From Leucobacter sp. UCMA 4100 (GTDB lineage: Bacteria; Actinomycetota; Actinomycetes; Actinomycetales; Microbacteriaceae), in contig NZ_JAFEUS010000002.1 of NCBI RefSeq assembly GCF_027853335.1, positions 620,001 to 684,000 of the forward strand: 64,000 bases of DNA, read 5' to 3'. This document shows, one piece after another, positions 7,059-15,646 of the stretch. The notes beneath the pieces were generated by a model. The model saw only the letters and a list, made by a program, of their open reading frames with translations. It ran no database searches and was not told where the DNA came from. Position 1 is the first letter of the stretch. Each line of letters starts with the position of its first letter. Position numbers and translations under genes: made by a program.

Positions 7059-9437
7059 TTAGTCACTCTCGACCGCGTCGCCCGCCGCGAGGACAAACTC
7101 GTCGTCGGCGAAGAAGTCACCGAAGAAGGTTGCGTTAATCTCGGCGCGCTGCAACAGCTCGGTCGTGCGACGCTGGCGGTTGCGCGGAATAATCGTGACG
7201 ACAGTGCCGTGCTTGCCCGCACGCCCCGTGCGGCCTGCGCGGTGCATGTAGGTCTTGTAGTCGTCAGGCGCGTCGGCCTGGATCACCAGATCGACGTCAT
7301 CGACGTGAATTCCGCGCGCGGCAACATCGGTCGCCACGAGCACGTTCACACGGCCCGAGGTGAGCTGCTTGAGGTTGCGCGTGCGCTTGGCCTGGTTGAG
7401 GTCACCGTGCAGGGCGACCGCTGGCACGCCCGCGTCTTCGAAGAGCTCACTGAGCTGTTCGGCGTAGGCGCGGGTGCGCGTGAACACGAGAATCTTGCCG
7501 GGGCTCTGCACGAGCTGCGTCAGAATCTCGAGCTTCTCTTCGCGCAGCACCACGAACACGCGGTGATCGATCGTGCCAGAGGCCTGGTCTTCACCGGCGA
7601 CCTCGTGAGCGACGTGAACCGGCAAGAACTCCTTCACGAGCGATGCGACGCCCGAATCAAGCGTTGCCGAGAAGAGCAGCTTCTGCGAGTCGTGAGCGGT
7701 CTGCCTCAGCAGGCGCTGCACCGGCTCGAGGAAGCCGAGATCGCACATGTGATCGGCCTCGTCGAGCACGGCAATGGTGACCTCGCTGAGGTCAAGGTGG
7801 CCCTGCTCAATAAGATCTTCCATGCGACCGGGGGTACCGATCACGATGTCAACGCCCATGGTGAGCGCAGTCACCTGCTTCGCCTGCGGCACGCCGCCGT
7901 ACACCTGCGTCGTGTAGAGGCCAACCGAACGGGCAATGGGCTGCACCGTGCGGTCGATCTGCAGCGCGAGCTCACGAGTTGGCGCGAGAATGAGCGCCTT
8001 GGGCTTACGGCCCCGCGAACGCTCACGCTTCGAACGCTTGTTGTTCGGGTCGACCTTTGGCGGATCGCCAGCAAAGCGCCCCTCGGCCTTCATCTGGAGC
8101 AAGCGCTCGACGAGGGGTGCCCCGAAGGCAATGGTCTTGCCAGAGCCGGTGCGACCGCGCCCGAGCACGTTGTGGCCCGCGAGCACGTCAGGAATCGTCG
8201 CGCCCTGAATCGGGAAGGGCTTTTCGGCGCCGAGCTTGGCGAGCGTCTCGACGATGTTGCCACCGAGGCCGAGCCCCTCAAAGGTCATCTCGGCGACGTC
8301 TTCAGCGCTCGTCTGCATCGCTTCGATGCGCTCGAGCACAACATCCTCTTCGGGCGCAAAACGCTTCTGGTCGTCGCGGAAGCCACGGTCATCGCGCTTG
8401 TTGCCACCAAAGCCGCGGTCGTCGCGCTTGCTGCCGAACCCACGATCGTCACGCTTGCCACGGAAGTCGCGGTCATCGCGTCTTCCCTGTCCCCCGCGCT
8501 CATCACGGAAGCCGCCGCGTTCGCCGCGGAACCCACCGCGCTCCTCTCGGAACCCGCGGTCGCCGCGTTCGCTGCGTTCCCCGCGGAAGTCGCGGTCGCC
8601 ACGCTGGCGACGGTCGTCCCGGAACCCACCGCGATCCTCACGGAAATCGCGCTTCTCACGGAAATCGCGCTTGGCGCCGAAGTCACGATCCTGCTTGAAC
8701 CCGCGGTCATCGCGGAAACCACGATCGCTCCGCTGACCACGTTCGTCTGAGAAGCCGCGCTTATCGGCGTAATCGCGCTTGCCGCCAAAGTCACGCTTGC
8801 CGCCAAAGTCACGATCTTGTTTGAACCCGCGGTCATCACGGAAACCACGATCGTTCCGCTGGCCACGATCATCGCGGAAGCCACCCTGGTCGCCCCGCTG
8901 ACCACGGGCATCACGGAAATCGCGCTTGCCGCGGAAGTCGCGGTCGTCGCGCTTGCCGCGGAAATCACGGTTGTCGCTGAACCCGCGGTCTTCACGCCCG
9001 CCACGCTCTGCATCAAAACGGTCGTTCTTGAAGCCACGATCATTCTTGAAGCCGCGATCGTTCTTGAACCCGCGATCGTTGCCGTAACCACGGTCGTTGG
9101 TATAGCCACCGCGCTCGTTGCCGCGATCATTCTTGAACCCTCGGCCGCCCTCGCGCCCACGGTCGTCTCGGCGATCACCGCGGTAGCCTCCGCGGTCATC
9201 GCGGAAGTCGCGGCCGCCTTCACGGCGATCAGAGCGCTGGCCACCGCGCTCGTCGCGGTATCCCCGGTCATCGCGGTTACCGCGATCGTCCCGGAAGCCG
9301 CGGTCATCGCGGTCATCGAAGCGACGCTTGGGGCCGCCTCCTTGCGCTGAACCCGGGTGACGCTTGCCCTTTGGGGCTCGGCTCGGGTCGTAGTTCTTTG
9401 AGGCTTTAAAGCCCCCGCTGTTTCGCTTGTTTGCCAT
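7059..9437 (-). CDS. DEAD-box RNA helicase with long RDDRGF-type low-complexity N-terminus
   Basis: ATP-dependent RNA helicase, 792 residues. The core has a Q-motif-like PFPIQ, Walker A GRTGSGKT (about 430), PTRELALQ, DEAD (about 557), SATL (about 588) and HRAGRTGRAG (about 731). Residues 1-355 are one disordered region of RDDRGF, KRDFR and RGGFR units, rich in Arg, Asp, Gly and Phe with almost no hydrophobic residues. Most bacterial helicases of this type put a short RGG-like tail at the C-terminus; here it is N-terminal and about as long as the core. Likely roles are cold-shock or ribosome-related RNA remodelling (inference). Start ATG at 9437 has AGGTGA upstream. Confidence 0.9.
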   Translation of the reverse strand: MANKRNSGGFKASKNYDPSRAPKGKRHPGSAQGGGPKRRFDDRDDRGFRDDRGNRDDRGYRDERGGQRSDRREGGRDFRDDRGGYRGDRRDDRGREGGRGFKNDRGNERGGYTNDRGYGNDRGFKNDRGFKNDRGFKNDRFDAERGGREDRGFSDNRDFRGKRDDRDFRGKRDFRDARGQRGDQGGFRDDRGQRNDRGFRDDRGFKQDRDFGGKRDFGGKRDYADKRGFSDERGQRSDRGFRDDRGFKQDRDFGAKRDFREKRDFREDRGGFRDDRRQRGDRDFRGERSERGDRGFREERGGFRGERGGFRDERGGQGRRDDRDFRGKRDDRGFGSKRDDRGFGGNKRDDRGFRDDQKRFAPEEDVVLERIEAMQTSAEDVAEMTFEGLGLGGNIVETLAKLGAEKPFPIQGATIPDVLAGHNVLGRGRTGSGKTIAFGAPLVERLLQMKAEGRFAGDPPKVDPNNKRSKRERSRGRKPKALILAPTRELALQIDRTVQPIARSVGLYTTQVYGGVPQAKQVTALTMGVDIVIGTPGRMEDLIEQGHLDLSEVTIAVLDEADHMCDLGFLEPVQRLLRQTAHDSQKLLFSATLDSGVASLVKEFLPVHVAHEVAGEDQASGTIDHRVFVVLREEKLEILTQLVQSPGKILVFTRTRAYAEQLSELFEDAGVPAVALHGDLNQAKRTRNLKQLTSGRVNVLVATDVAARGIHVDDVDLVIQADAPDDYKTYMHRAGRTGRAGKHGTVVTIIPRNRQRRTTELLQRAEINATFFGDFFADDEFVLAAGDAVESD
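8372..9377 (-). repeat. About 1 kb of degenerate repeats encoding RDDRGF units
   Basis: Imperfect 9-30 bp units built on CGN GAC GAC CGN GGN TTC (minus strand) cover this stretch. Sub-blocks such as the consecutive GFKNDR units are almost identical, which suggests expansion by slippage or recombination. The skewed triplets also open long false frames on both strands. Confidence 0.8.
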
Positions 9438-9640
9438 TGGCTAGGTTTCACCTATGTTTCATCACGTGAACGCGAGCACGCAAAATGCACTCAAATGTGC
9501 ACGCTGGCTCTCCCCGGATCCACCCGGGCCGATCACTTCACTTTCGGGGTCTTCCCCGCTGACTCGGCCCAGGGAGCGCTACAACAAGCAATATCAATGC
9601 GGATTCGCTCCAAGCCGACCGCACAATACTAGCGGAAAAC

Positions 9641-12600
9641 TTATGCGACCTCATTCGGCGTCTTCACAGCGTGCGCTTTCAACGCTCGCTTCGCAGCCTT
9701 GCGCTCCCGCGAACGTTCACGCGCGCGCTCGACAACGTAGTACAGCGTTGGCAGCACGACGAGCGTGAGCACGGTCGACGAGAGCAGGCCACCGATCACC
9801 ACGACCGCGAGCGGCTGCGAGATGAAGCCGCCCTTACCGGTAAGCCCAATACCCATCGGGGTAAGCGCCAAAATCGTAGCAAGCGCCGTCATGACGATGG
9901 GCCTGAAACGATGTGCGGCGCCGGTGCGCACTGCATCTCTCAGCGCCATGCCTCTCTCCCTCAGCTGATTCACGAGGTCGATGAGCACGATCGCGTTCGT
10001 CACGACGATACCCACGAGCATGAGCACGCCAATGAGCGATGCAACGCCGAGGGGGATACCGGTCGCGACGAGCAGCAGAATCGCACCCGTGGCCGCGAAT
10101 GGTACAGAGACGAGCAGCAGCAACGGCTGCAGCAGGCTCTTAAACGTTGCCACCATGACCACATACACGATGAGGATCGCGGCGAGAAGCGCCAGGCCAA
10201 GCTGCTCGAACGCCTTCTCTTGCTCTGCGAGCACGCCGCCTACCGAGGCAGTCACCCCGCCCGGGAGTTCAATCGCGTCGAGCTCTTCGTGAACGGCCTG
10301 CGCGGCAACCGTGAGGTCGTCGCTCTCTGGCGTCGCCGAGATGGTCGCCGAACGCACGCCCTTCTCGGTCGAGATGGAAACCGGGCCGTCAACGTGTTCA
10401 ACCGCGGCGAGGTCACCAAGCGTCTTTTCGCCGAGCACGGTTGGAACCTTGAGAGCCTCGATCTCGTCACTCGTTGCGGGTGTCTCGCCCGGGGCAAGGT
10501 AGACCTGCACGCTCGAGTCGTCGAGTACTACCTGGCCCACAGCGGTGGGCTGCATGGCCGACGAGACAATCGAGGCGACTGCTACCTCGCTGAGGCCAGC
10601 CTGTGCCGCAACCTCTCGGTCAACCGTCACCTGAATCATCGGCCTTGAGGTACCAAGGTTCGATTCGACCTGCACAAACGCATCGTTTGCACGCAACCGG
10701 TCGACGACCTCGGTGACCCCATCGTTCAGCTGGTCCTGAGCAGGAGCGGTGACCGTAATGTCGACGGTTGAGACCGAGCCCATGCCACCCGACGCCGAGC
10801 TCAATGAGAACTCGCCGGCGTCTTCAAGCGTGTCGAGCTTCTCACGAATCTTCGTGTGCACGGCTTGCTGCTGTGCGTCTGGATCGATCGTGAGTGAGTA
10901 GCTCACAGCGCCGTCGCCACCACCGCCGAACATTGCCATGGCGGGGTCGCTCGAGCCGACCGTAACCTGCACGGTCTCGATCTCTGAGACCTCTTCAAGA
11001 ACGCCCTCAACTTCTTCAACGTGCACGAGCTGCTGGTCGAGGCTGACACCGGGCGCGAGCGTTTGCGTGAGCGATACAGCATTCTGTTCATCGTCGCCCA
11101 TGAAGTTCTGCTTCATGAGCGGGTAGGTCGCGAGGGTTCCCGCGAACACTACTACTGCAGCGAGCAGCGTGATCACTGGCTTTTTGAGCGTCCAGTCGAT
11201 GACCGGAAGGTAGACGCGCTGCAGCTTCGTGACGGCAGTCCCGTCACCCAGTCGTGATGCCCTTCGCTTACCCTTGGGGCTTTCGTCGGCTGAGCTCGTG
11301 GGGCCTGTCAGAACTGCCTCTTGGAGCTCTGACAGCTCTGGCTGCGCCTCAAGCTCTTGCTGCGCCTCAAGCTCGGGCCGTTCTGGCGTCTCATCCTCAG
11401 GCGTTGTCTGCGGCTCTGCCTTCAAGAACCAGTACGCAAGCACAGGCACGATCGTAAGTGAGACGAGCAACGAGGCCGCGAGCGCGAAGGTCATCGTGAA
11501 GGCGAAGGGCCTAAACATCTCGCCGACCATGCCCGACACGAAGGCCATTGGCAAGAACACCGCGATGGTGGTCACGGTTGAGGCGGTAATGGCGCCGGCC
11601 ACCTCGCGCACGGCAAACACAATCGCGCTCGCCCGAGGCTCGCCCTCGCGTAGGTGCCGCTTGATGTTTTCAATCACGACGATCGAGTCGTCAACAACGC
11701 GACCAATCGAGATGGTGAGCGCGCCGAGAGTGAGCATGTTGAGCGTGTAATCGGCGAAGTTCAGGCCGATAAACGTGAGCAGGAGCGAGGTGGGAATCGA
11801 GACCGCGGTTACCAACGTCGCCCGCACCGAGAGCAGGAAGACAAGAATGACGAGAATCGCAAAGACGAGGCCTAGCATGCCCTCAACCGCGAGCGTCTCG
11901 ACCGACTGTTCGATGTAGGGAGCCTGGTCAAAAACGACCGTGAGCTCTGCCCCGTCGAGCGCTTTCTCGATCTTCGGCAGCAGGTCTTGTACCGCGTGCG
12001 ACACCTCAACGGTGTTTGCGGCGGCAAGCTTCGTGATTGAGACCGAGACCGCCGGCTCACCATTAATGCGCGAGATGCTCGAGACAGGGTTTGATTCGAG
12101 GGTGACCTCGGCAACGTCGCCAATCGTCACGTACTCCGGAGCGGTGGGCACCGGTGGTGCGGCCTGCTCGGCTGCCGCGGCTGCGTCGAGCTGCGAGGCG
12201 TCAAGCCCGGCCGCATCGAGTCCATCGGCACCAGCAGCGCCTACCTCAGGCTGCTGCGGCATGAACTGCTCAGGAGTTGGTACGAGTGGCAATGCGGCGA
12301 GCGCGTCGACGGTATCGACGTCACCACCGACCTGCACCGAAAGCGTGTTCTCGCCCTCGGTAATCTGCCCCGCGGGGAGCAACACATCGTTCTGCTTCAG
12401 AGCGCTCTGAATCGACTCGTTCGTGTAGCCCTTCTCAGCAAGCTTCGCCTCGTCTGGGGTGATCGTAACGCGTTGGCCGGTCACGCCACCAAGACGCACC
12501 TGACGAATACCGTCGACGTCTTCAAGTTCTGGCACCGCAACCGTCTCGAGCGAGTTCGTGAGCGACTCAATATCTTGACCGTCAGCTGCACCGACCGCGA

Positions 12601-13021
12601 TCTGAATCACGGGAAAATCATCGATCGATCCCGAAACAACCTGCGGCTCAACGTCCTGCGGGAGCGACTGCGAGATGCGCGAGATCGCGCGTTCGACCTT
12701 CTGCTCCGTTGCCGCAATATCGGTTCCATAGGTGAACTCGAGCAGCACCATCGACGCACTCGTCGAAGAGGTTGATGAGGAGCGTTCGAGCGAGGCAACC
12801 CCACTCACAGCCTCTTCAATGGGAACCGAAACGTCATTGTTGACGACCTCGGGCGAGGCACCCGGGTAGCTCGTCACCACCGCAATGGCAGGAAACTGCA
12901 CCTGCGGCATGAGCTCCTGCTTCAGCCCCGACATGCTGATCACACCAAAGAGACAGGCCACAATCGTGACGAGAGCGATGAGAGCGCGGTTTTTCAGGCT
13001 GACTTTGGCGAGAAGGTGCAT
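9641..13021 (-). CDS. RND superfamily efflux permease (HAE1/AcrB-like)
   Basis: Proton-driven multidrug-type permease of 1126 residues. It has the duplicated RND plan: TM1 at the N-terminus, a large extracytoplasmic porter domain, TM2-6, an intervening cytoplasmic linker, TM7, a second porter domain and TM8-12. TM4 includes GRVVDDSIVVIENI, with the paired Asp of the proton relay. This is the HAE1 class, not the MMPL class usual in actinobacteria, and no membrane-fusion protein lies beside it. Two low-complexity insertions stand out: an Ala/Asp run in porter domain 1 and an ELEAQ-type repeat in the central linker. ATG 13021 is preferred over 13078 because the divergent gene starts at 13094. 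Confidence 0.88.
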   Translation of the reverse strand: MHLLAKVSLKNRALIALVTIVACLFGVISMSGLKQELMPQVQFPAIAVVTSYPGASPEVVNNDVSVPIEEAVSGVASLERSSSTSSTSASMVLLEFTYGTDIAATEQKVERAISRISQSLPQDVEPQVVSGSIDDFPVIQIAVGAADGQDIESLTNSLETVAVPELEDVDGIRQVRLGGVTGQRVTITPDEAKLAEKGYTNESIQSALKQNDVLLPAGQITEGENTLSVQVGGDVDTVDALAALPLVPTPEQFMPQQPEVGAAGADGLDAAGLDASQLDAAAAAEQAAPPVPTAPEYVTIGDVAEVTLESNPVSSISRINGEPAVSVSITKLAAANTVEVSHAVQDLLPKIEKALDGAELTVVFDQAPYIEQSVETLAVEGMLGLVFAILVILVFLLSVRATLVTAVSIPTSLLLTFIGLNFADYTLNMLTLGALTISIGRVVDDSIVVIENIKRHLREGEPRASAIVFAVREVAGAITASTVTTIAVFLPMAFVSGMVGEMFRPFAFTMTFALAASLLVSLTIVPVLAYWFLKAEPQTTPEDETPERPELEAQQELEAQPELSELQEAVLTGPTSSADESPKGKRRASRLGDGTAVTKLQRVYLPVIDWTLKKPVITLLAAVVVFAGTLATYPLMKQNFMGDDEQNAVSLTQTLAPGVSLDQQLVHVEEVEGVLEEVSEIETVQVTVGSSDPAMAMFGGGGDGAVSYSLTIDPDAQQQAVHTKIREKLDTLEDAGEFSLSSASGGMGSVSTVDITVTAPAQDQLNDGVTEVVDRLRANDAFVQVESNLGTSRPMIQVTVDREVAAQAGLSEVAVASIVSSAMQPTAVGQVVLDDSSVQVYLAPGETPATSDEIEALKVPTVLGEKTLGDLAAVEHVDGPVSISTEKGVRSATISATPESDDLTVAAQAVHEELDAIELPGGVTASVGGVLAEQEKAFEQLGLALLAAILIVYVVMVATFKSLLQPLLLLVSVPFAATGAILLLVATGIPLGVASLIGVLMLVGIVVTNAIVLIDLVNQLRERGMALRDAVRTGAAHRFRPIVMTALATILALTPMGIGLTGKGGFISQPLAVVVIGGLLSSTVLTLVVLPTLYYVVERARERSRERKAAKRALKAHAVKTPNEVA

Positions 13022-13093
13022 AAAAAGTAGCTTCGCATACGCGTCGCCATTCCCGCTGAAGAAGTGCACAATCTGCATGTGGCAGGGTAGATA

Positions 13094-14395
13094 ATGAATG
13101 TAATGAAAACAGTGAGGTCGAAACGAACGCTCGGCGCCGTCACGCCGGAAGATTTTGTGAAGCTCGAGCAGCTTCGCCGCATGCAGGCGATCGCGCTCTG
13201 GCTACTCGTGGCAATGGCAGTGGTGTTTGCTGTGTCATTCGGCCTGCAGGGCCGTTTTGTCTGGGCCGGGTACGTCCGCGCAGCGAGCGAGGGCGGCATG
13301 GTCGGCGCGATCGCCGACTGGTTTGCCGTCACTGCCCTCTTTCGCAGGCCCCTCGGCCTCCCGATCCCGCACACGAACCTCATCGCGGGCAAGAAAGACG
13401 AAATTGGCGAGGGTCTCGGCTCTTTCATCGAAGAGAACTTCCTCGCCGATGAGGTCGTACACGAACGCCTCTCGACCATCAGCGGTGCCCGCATCAGCGG
13501 CACCTGGTTGCAAGAACCTGTGAACGCCAAAAAGGTCACCGGTTTCGCTGCGCAAGCCGGCATCGCGGGCCTCACCGTACTCTCTGATGCAGACGTTCAA
13601 GACCTTCTCGAATCGCTCATTCGAGAGCATGTCATCGATCCGCCGTGGTCTTCAACGATTGGTCGCGTGACCGAGCAACTGCTCGAGGCCGGTCATCACC
13701 ACGCGCTCATCGACATCGTCGCCGATCACGCAGAGCAGTGGCTCGTCACCCACCCCGAGTCGTTCAACGCGCTCGTCTCATCACGAATGCCGTCGTGGGT
13801 TCCGTCGATTGCTAACCGCTTCATCGACGACCGCGCGCACAAAGAGGTCGTCAAGTTCGTTCGTGCCGTGCGCGACAACGAGCAGCACCCATTCCGTGAG
13901 GCAGCCAATCGCTTTCTCCATGACCTCACCCATGATCTGCAGTCAAAGCCGCAACTGCAAGAGCAGGTCGAGCAGTTCAAGGAAGAGATTTTCGACAGCC
14001 CCCGCATTCGCACGATCGTCGAATCCACGTGGAACAGCGCCCGAGCCTCACTCACGGCGATGCTCGAAGATGAGCACAGCGAACTTCGCGCGCGCATGAC
14101 CCGTGCCGTCACCGACTTTGGCCGCAGGCTGCTCGACGACCCGACGCTGCAGTACAAGATCGACGTGTGGGTCATGACCGCGGTCGAGCACCTCGTGCAC
14201 ACGTACCGCCACGACCTCGCCCAGGTCGTCACCGAGACCGTCTACCGCTGGGACGCGAGCGAAGCCGCCGAGAAGATCGAACTACAGGTCGGCAAAGACC
14301 TCCAGTTCATTCGCATCAACGGAACCGTCGTTGGCTCAATCGCTGGCGTCACCATCTACACGATCGCGACGCTCATTCACACGCTCGTCGGCTGA
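13094..14395 (+). CDS. DUF445 family membrane protein
   Basis: The 433-residue protein matches the DUF445 (YjiN/YheB) family: an N-terminal membrane segment (about 33-53), then the signature GGMVGAIADWFAVTALFRRP and IPHTNLI, a long helical charged middle region, and a closing hydrophobic segment (GTVVGSIAGVTIYTIATLIH). Function of the family is unknown; an envelope role is usually supposed. Start ATG at 13094; AGGG lies 6 nt upstream. It is divergent from the RND permease with only about 70 bp between the chosen starts, so they may share control. Confidence 0.87.
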   Translation: MNVMKTVRSKRTLGAVTPEDFVKLEQLRRMQAIALWLLVAMAVVFAVSFGLQGRFVWAGYVRAASEGGMVGAIADWFAVTALFRRPLGLPIPHTNLIAGKKDEIGEGLGSFIEENFLADEVVHERLSTISGARISGTWLQEPVNAKKVTGFAAQAGIAGLTVLSDADVQDLLESLIREHVIDPPWSSTIGRVTEQLLEAGHHHALIDIVADHAEQWLVTHPESFNALVSSRMPSWVPSIANRFIDDRAHKEVVKFVRAVRDNEQHPFREAANRFLHDLTHDLQSKPQLQEQVEQFKEEIFDSPRIRTIVESTWNSARASLTAMLEDEHSELRARMTRAVTDFGRRLLDDPTLQYKIDVWVMTAVEHLVHTYRHDLAQVVTETVYRWDASEAAEKIELQVGKDLQFIRINGTVVGSIAGVTIYTIATLIHTLVG

Positions 14396-14418
14396 ATCAC
14401 GCTTCGCCGTTCACCACT

Positions 14419-15075
14419 TCATTCAACGCGGATCGGTAAAAACACATCTTGCACCCGATCGCCCGGGGCCGTGTGATCGGCACGGGTAAACAGCCCGCAC
14501 GCGTCAACCGAGCAATCGACCCCCTCGCTTGAGGCCGGCGGAACGACAAGCTCTACCCGGAACGTTCCCGCCTTCGCATCGAGATACTGATGCGACGCGA
14601 ACGAACGCCAGGCCCAGTTATTCGTGATCCACGCACTCTCGAGCGGATCAGCCCGGTCGCTCTCATCTTTTTCTTCCTGCGCATTCTCAGGAATGCCGCC
14701 GAGGCACGGCCCAGGCTTGACCGTCGGGTCAGTGGGGACCTTACAAAAGCTCACGTATATGCCATTCGATGCATCAAAGCCTTCGCCCTCGACGCGCAGC
14801 GTTTCTCCCGGCTGCAAGTGGCCCATGTCGACGGGCTTTCCCGCGAGATCGGTGGCTCGCAGCGTACGAGTTCGGCCGTCATCACCGGTCGCGGTCACCT
14901 CGGTAACAAAACCGCCCGGATCGGTTTGGCCAGAGCTGCCACCGCTCTTGTGCGTGAGAATTGGCACGACAATCATTGCCACCGCGACGAGTAAAATCAC
15001 GACCGCAGCACCCAGAATTATCAGGAGATTTCGTTTACGCTTAGCCACATCTCCATGGTAACGCGCAGGACCCAT
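14419..15075 (-). CDS. Membrane-anchored extracellular protein, distant relative of the heme-locus Cys module
   Basis: About 218 residues: basic N-terminus, one membrane segment (LLIILGAAVVILLVAVAMIV), then an extracellular beta domain. The domain has GEGFDASNGIYVSFC, a central Trp region and a final DCSVDACGLFTRADH, the same order of landmarks as the module repeated in the heme-locus surface proteins, though His sits in a different context. The start is uncertain: TTG 15093, ATG 15075 and GTG 15048 are possible and none has a convincing Shine-Dalgarno; a TAGTTT box precedes the TTG. Function unknown. Confidence 0.7.
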   Translation of the reverse strand: MGPARYHGDVAKRKRNLLIILGAAVVILLVAVAMIVVPILTHKSGGSSGQTDPGGFVTEVTATGDDGRTRTLRATDLAGKPVDMGHLQPGETLRVEGEGFDASNGIYVSFCKVPTDPTVKPGPCLGGIPENAQEEKDESDRADPLESAWITNNWAWRSFASHQYLDAKAGTFRVELVVPPASSEGVDCSVDACGLFTRADHTAPGDRVQDVFLPIRVE

Positions 15076-15189
15076 TATTTGTTCATCGAACAACGTGCTA
15101 AACTACCCCTCACATACTAGTTGTTGAATACGTGTTGTTTGCCTCGCAGCCAAACGCTCCGGGGCCTGAATTGTGTAGGGGGGTCTCGC

Positions 15190-15375
15190 ATGGGGCGCGG
15201 CCGTCAAAAGGCGAAGCACACAAAAGTTGCTCGCGAGCTTAAATACTTCAGTCCAGATACTGACCTATCGCAACTCGAACGTGAGCTCGGTGCGTCACAG
15301 AAGTCGCAGTCTGAAGAAGACATGTGGGCTGAGTACGCAGACAAATATAATGACGAAGAAGAGGAAGAGGAGTAG
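15190..15375 (+). CDS. DUF3073 small acidic-tailed protein
   Basis: Sixty-one residues with the DUF3073 pattern: a basic N-terminus (MGRGRQKAKHTKVARELKY), a TDL...LERELG helix and an acidic tail ending in a Glu run. Conserved across actinobacteria, usually facing purM, as here; function unknown. ATG 15190 follows a purine-rich Shine-Dalgarno (GTAGGGGGG). A longer frame from a TTG at 15121 is not supported. Followed by a good terminator. Confidence 0.9.
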   Translation: MGRGRQKAKHTKVARELKYFSPDTDLSQLERELGASQKSQSEEDMWAEYADKYNDEEEEEE

Positions 15376-15401
15376 CGCGAGCGCTCCCACCTCTCTTCGT
15401 T

Positions 15402-15444
15402 AGGAGTGCCTCCCAACCGACCCTGTCGGCCGGGAGGCACTCCT
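15402..15444 (+). terminator. Terminator hairpin after the DUF3073 gene
   Basis: Perfect 13-bp stem (15402-15414 with 15432-15444) with a small nested stem in the loop, followed by CTTT, 26 nt past the stop. Confidence 0.8.
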
Positions 15445-15494
15445 CTTTCGCGTTCGCGCGGGGCACGGGCGCTTCCCCGCTTTCCCGCCTCACC

Positions 15495-15548
15495 GTGTGG
15501 TCAAAAAGTGTCGATTGCGCCGAGAATTTCGACACTTTTTGACCACAC
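15495..15548. repeat. Large intergenic palindrome with a third nearby copy of one end
   Basis: Two perfect 20-bp arms (15495-15514 and 15529-15548) around a 14-nt centre, in the gap between convergent DUF3073 and purM. The outer flanks also pair partly (15481-15494 with 15549-15560), and GTGTGGTCA occurs a third time, inverted, at 15561-15569. It may be a bidirectional terminator for purM or a mobile extragenic repeat of the REP/MITE kind. No protein can be supported here. Confidence 0.7.
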
Positions 15549-15646
15549 GAGGTGGGAAAGTGACCACACGGTGAGGTGCGGGGCCAGGAAGACTGCAACC
15601 CGAGACCGTGCTCGAAGAGGCGGGCCCCAGGAACGCGAAGCGAAGC

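Noticed and set aside
6834-8750. 638-residue open frame on the plus strand
   Set aside because: Antisense to the helicase and acyl-CoA oxidase genes, with no recognisable domain and no start signal; produced by GC-rich codon bias.
8285-9451. 388-residue minus-strand frame and a 177-residue plus-strand frame over the helicase repeats
   Set aside because: The regular triplets of the RDDRGF repeats keep other frames open; products are simple low-complexity strings.
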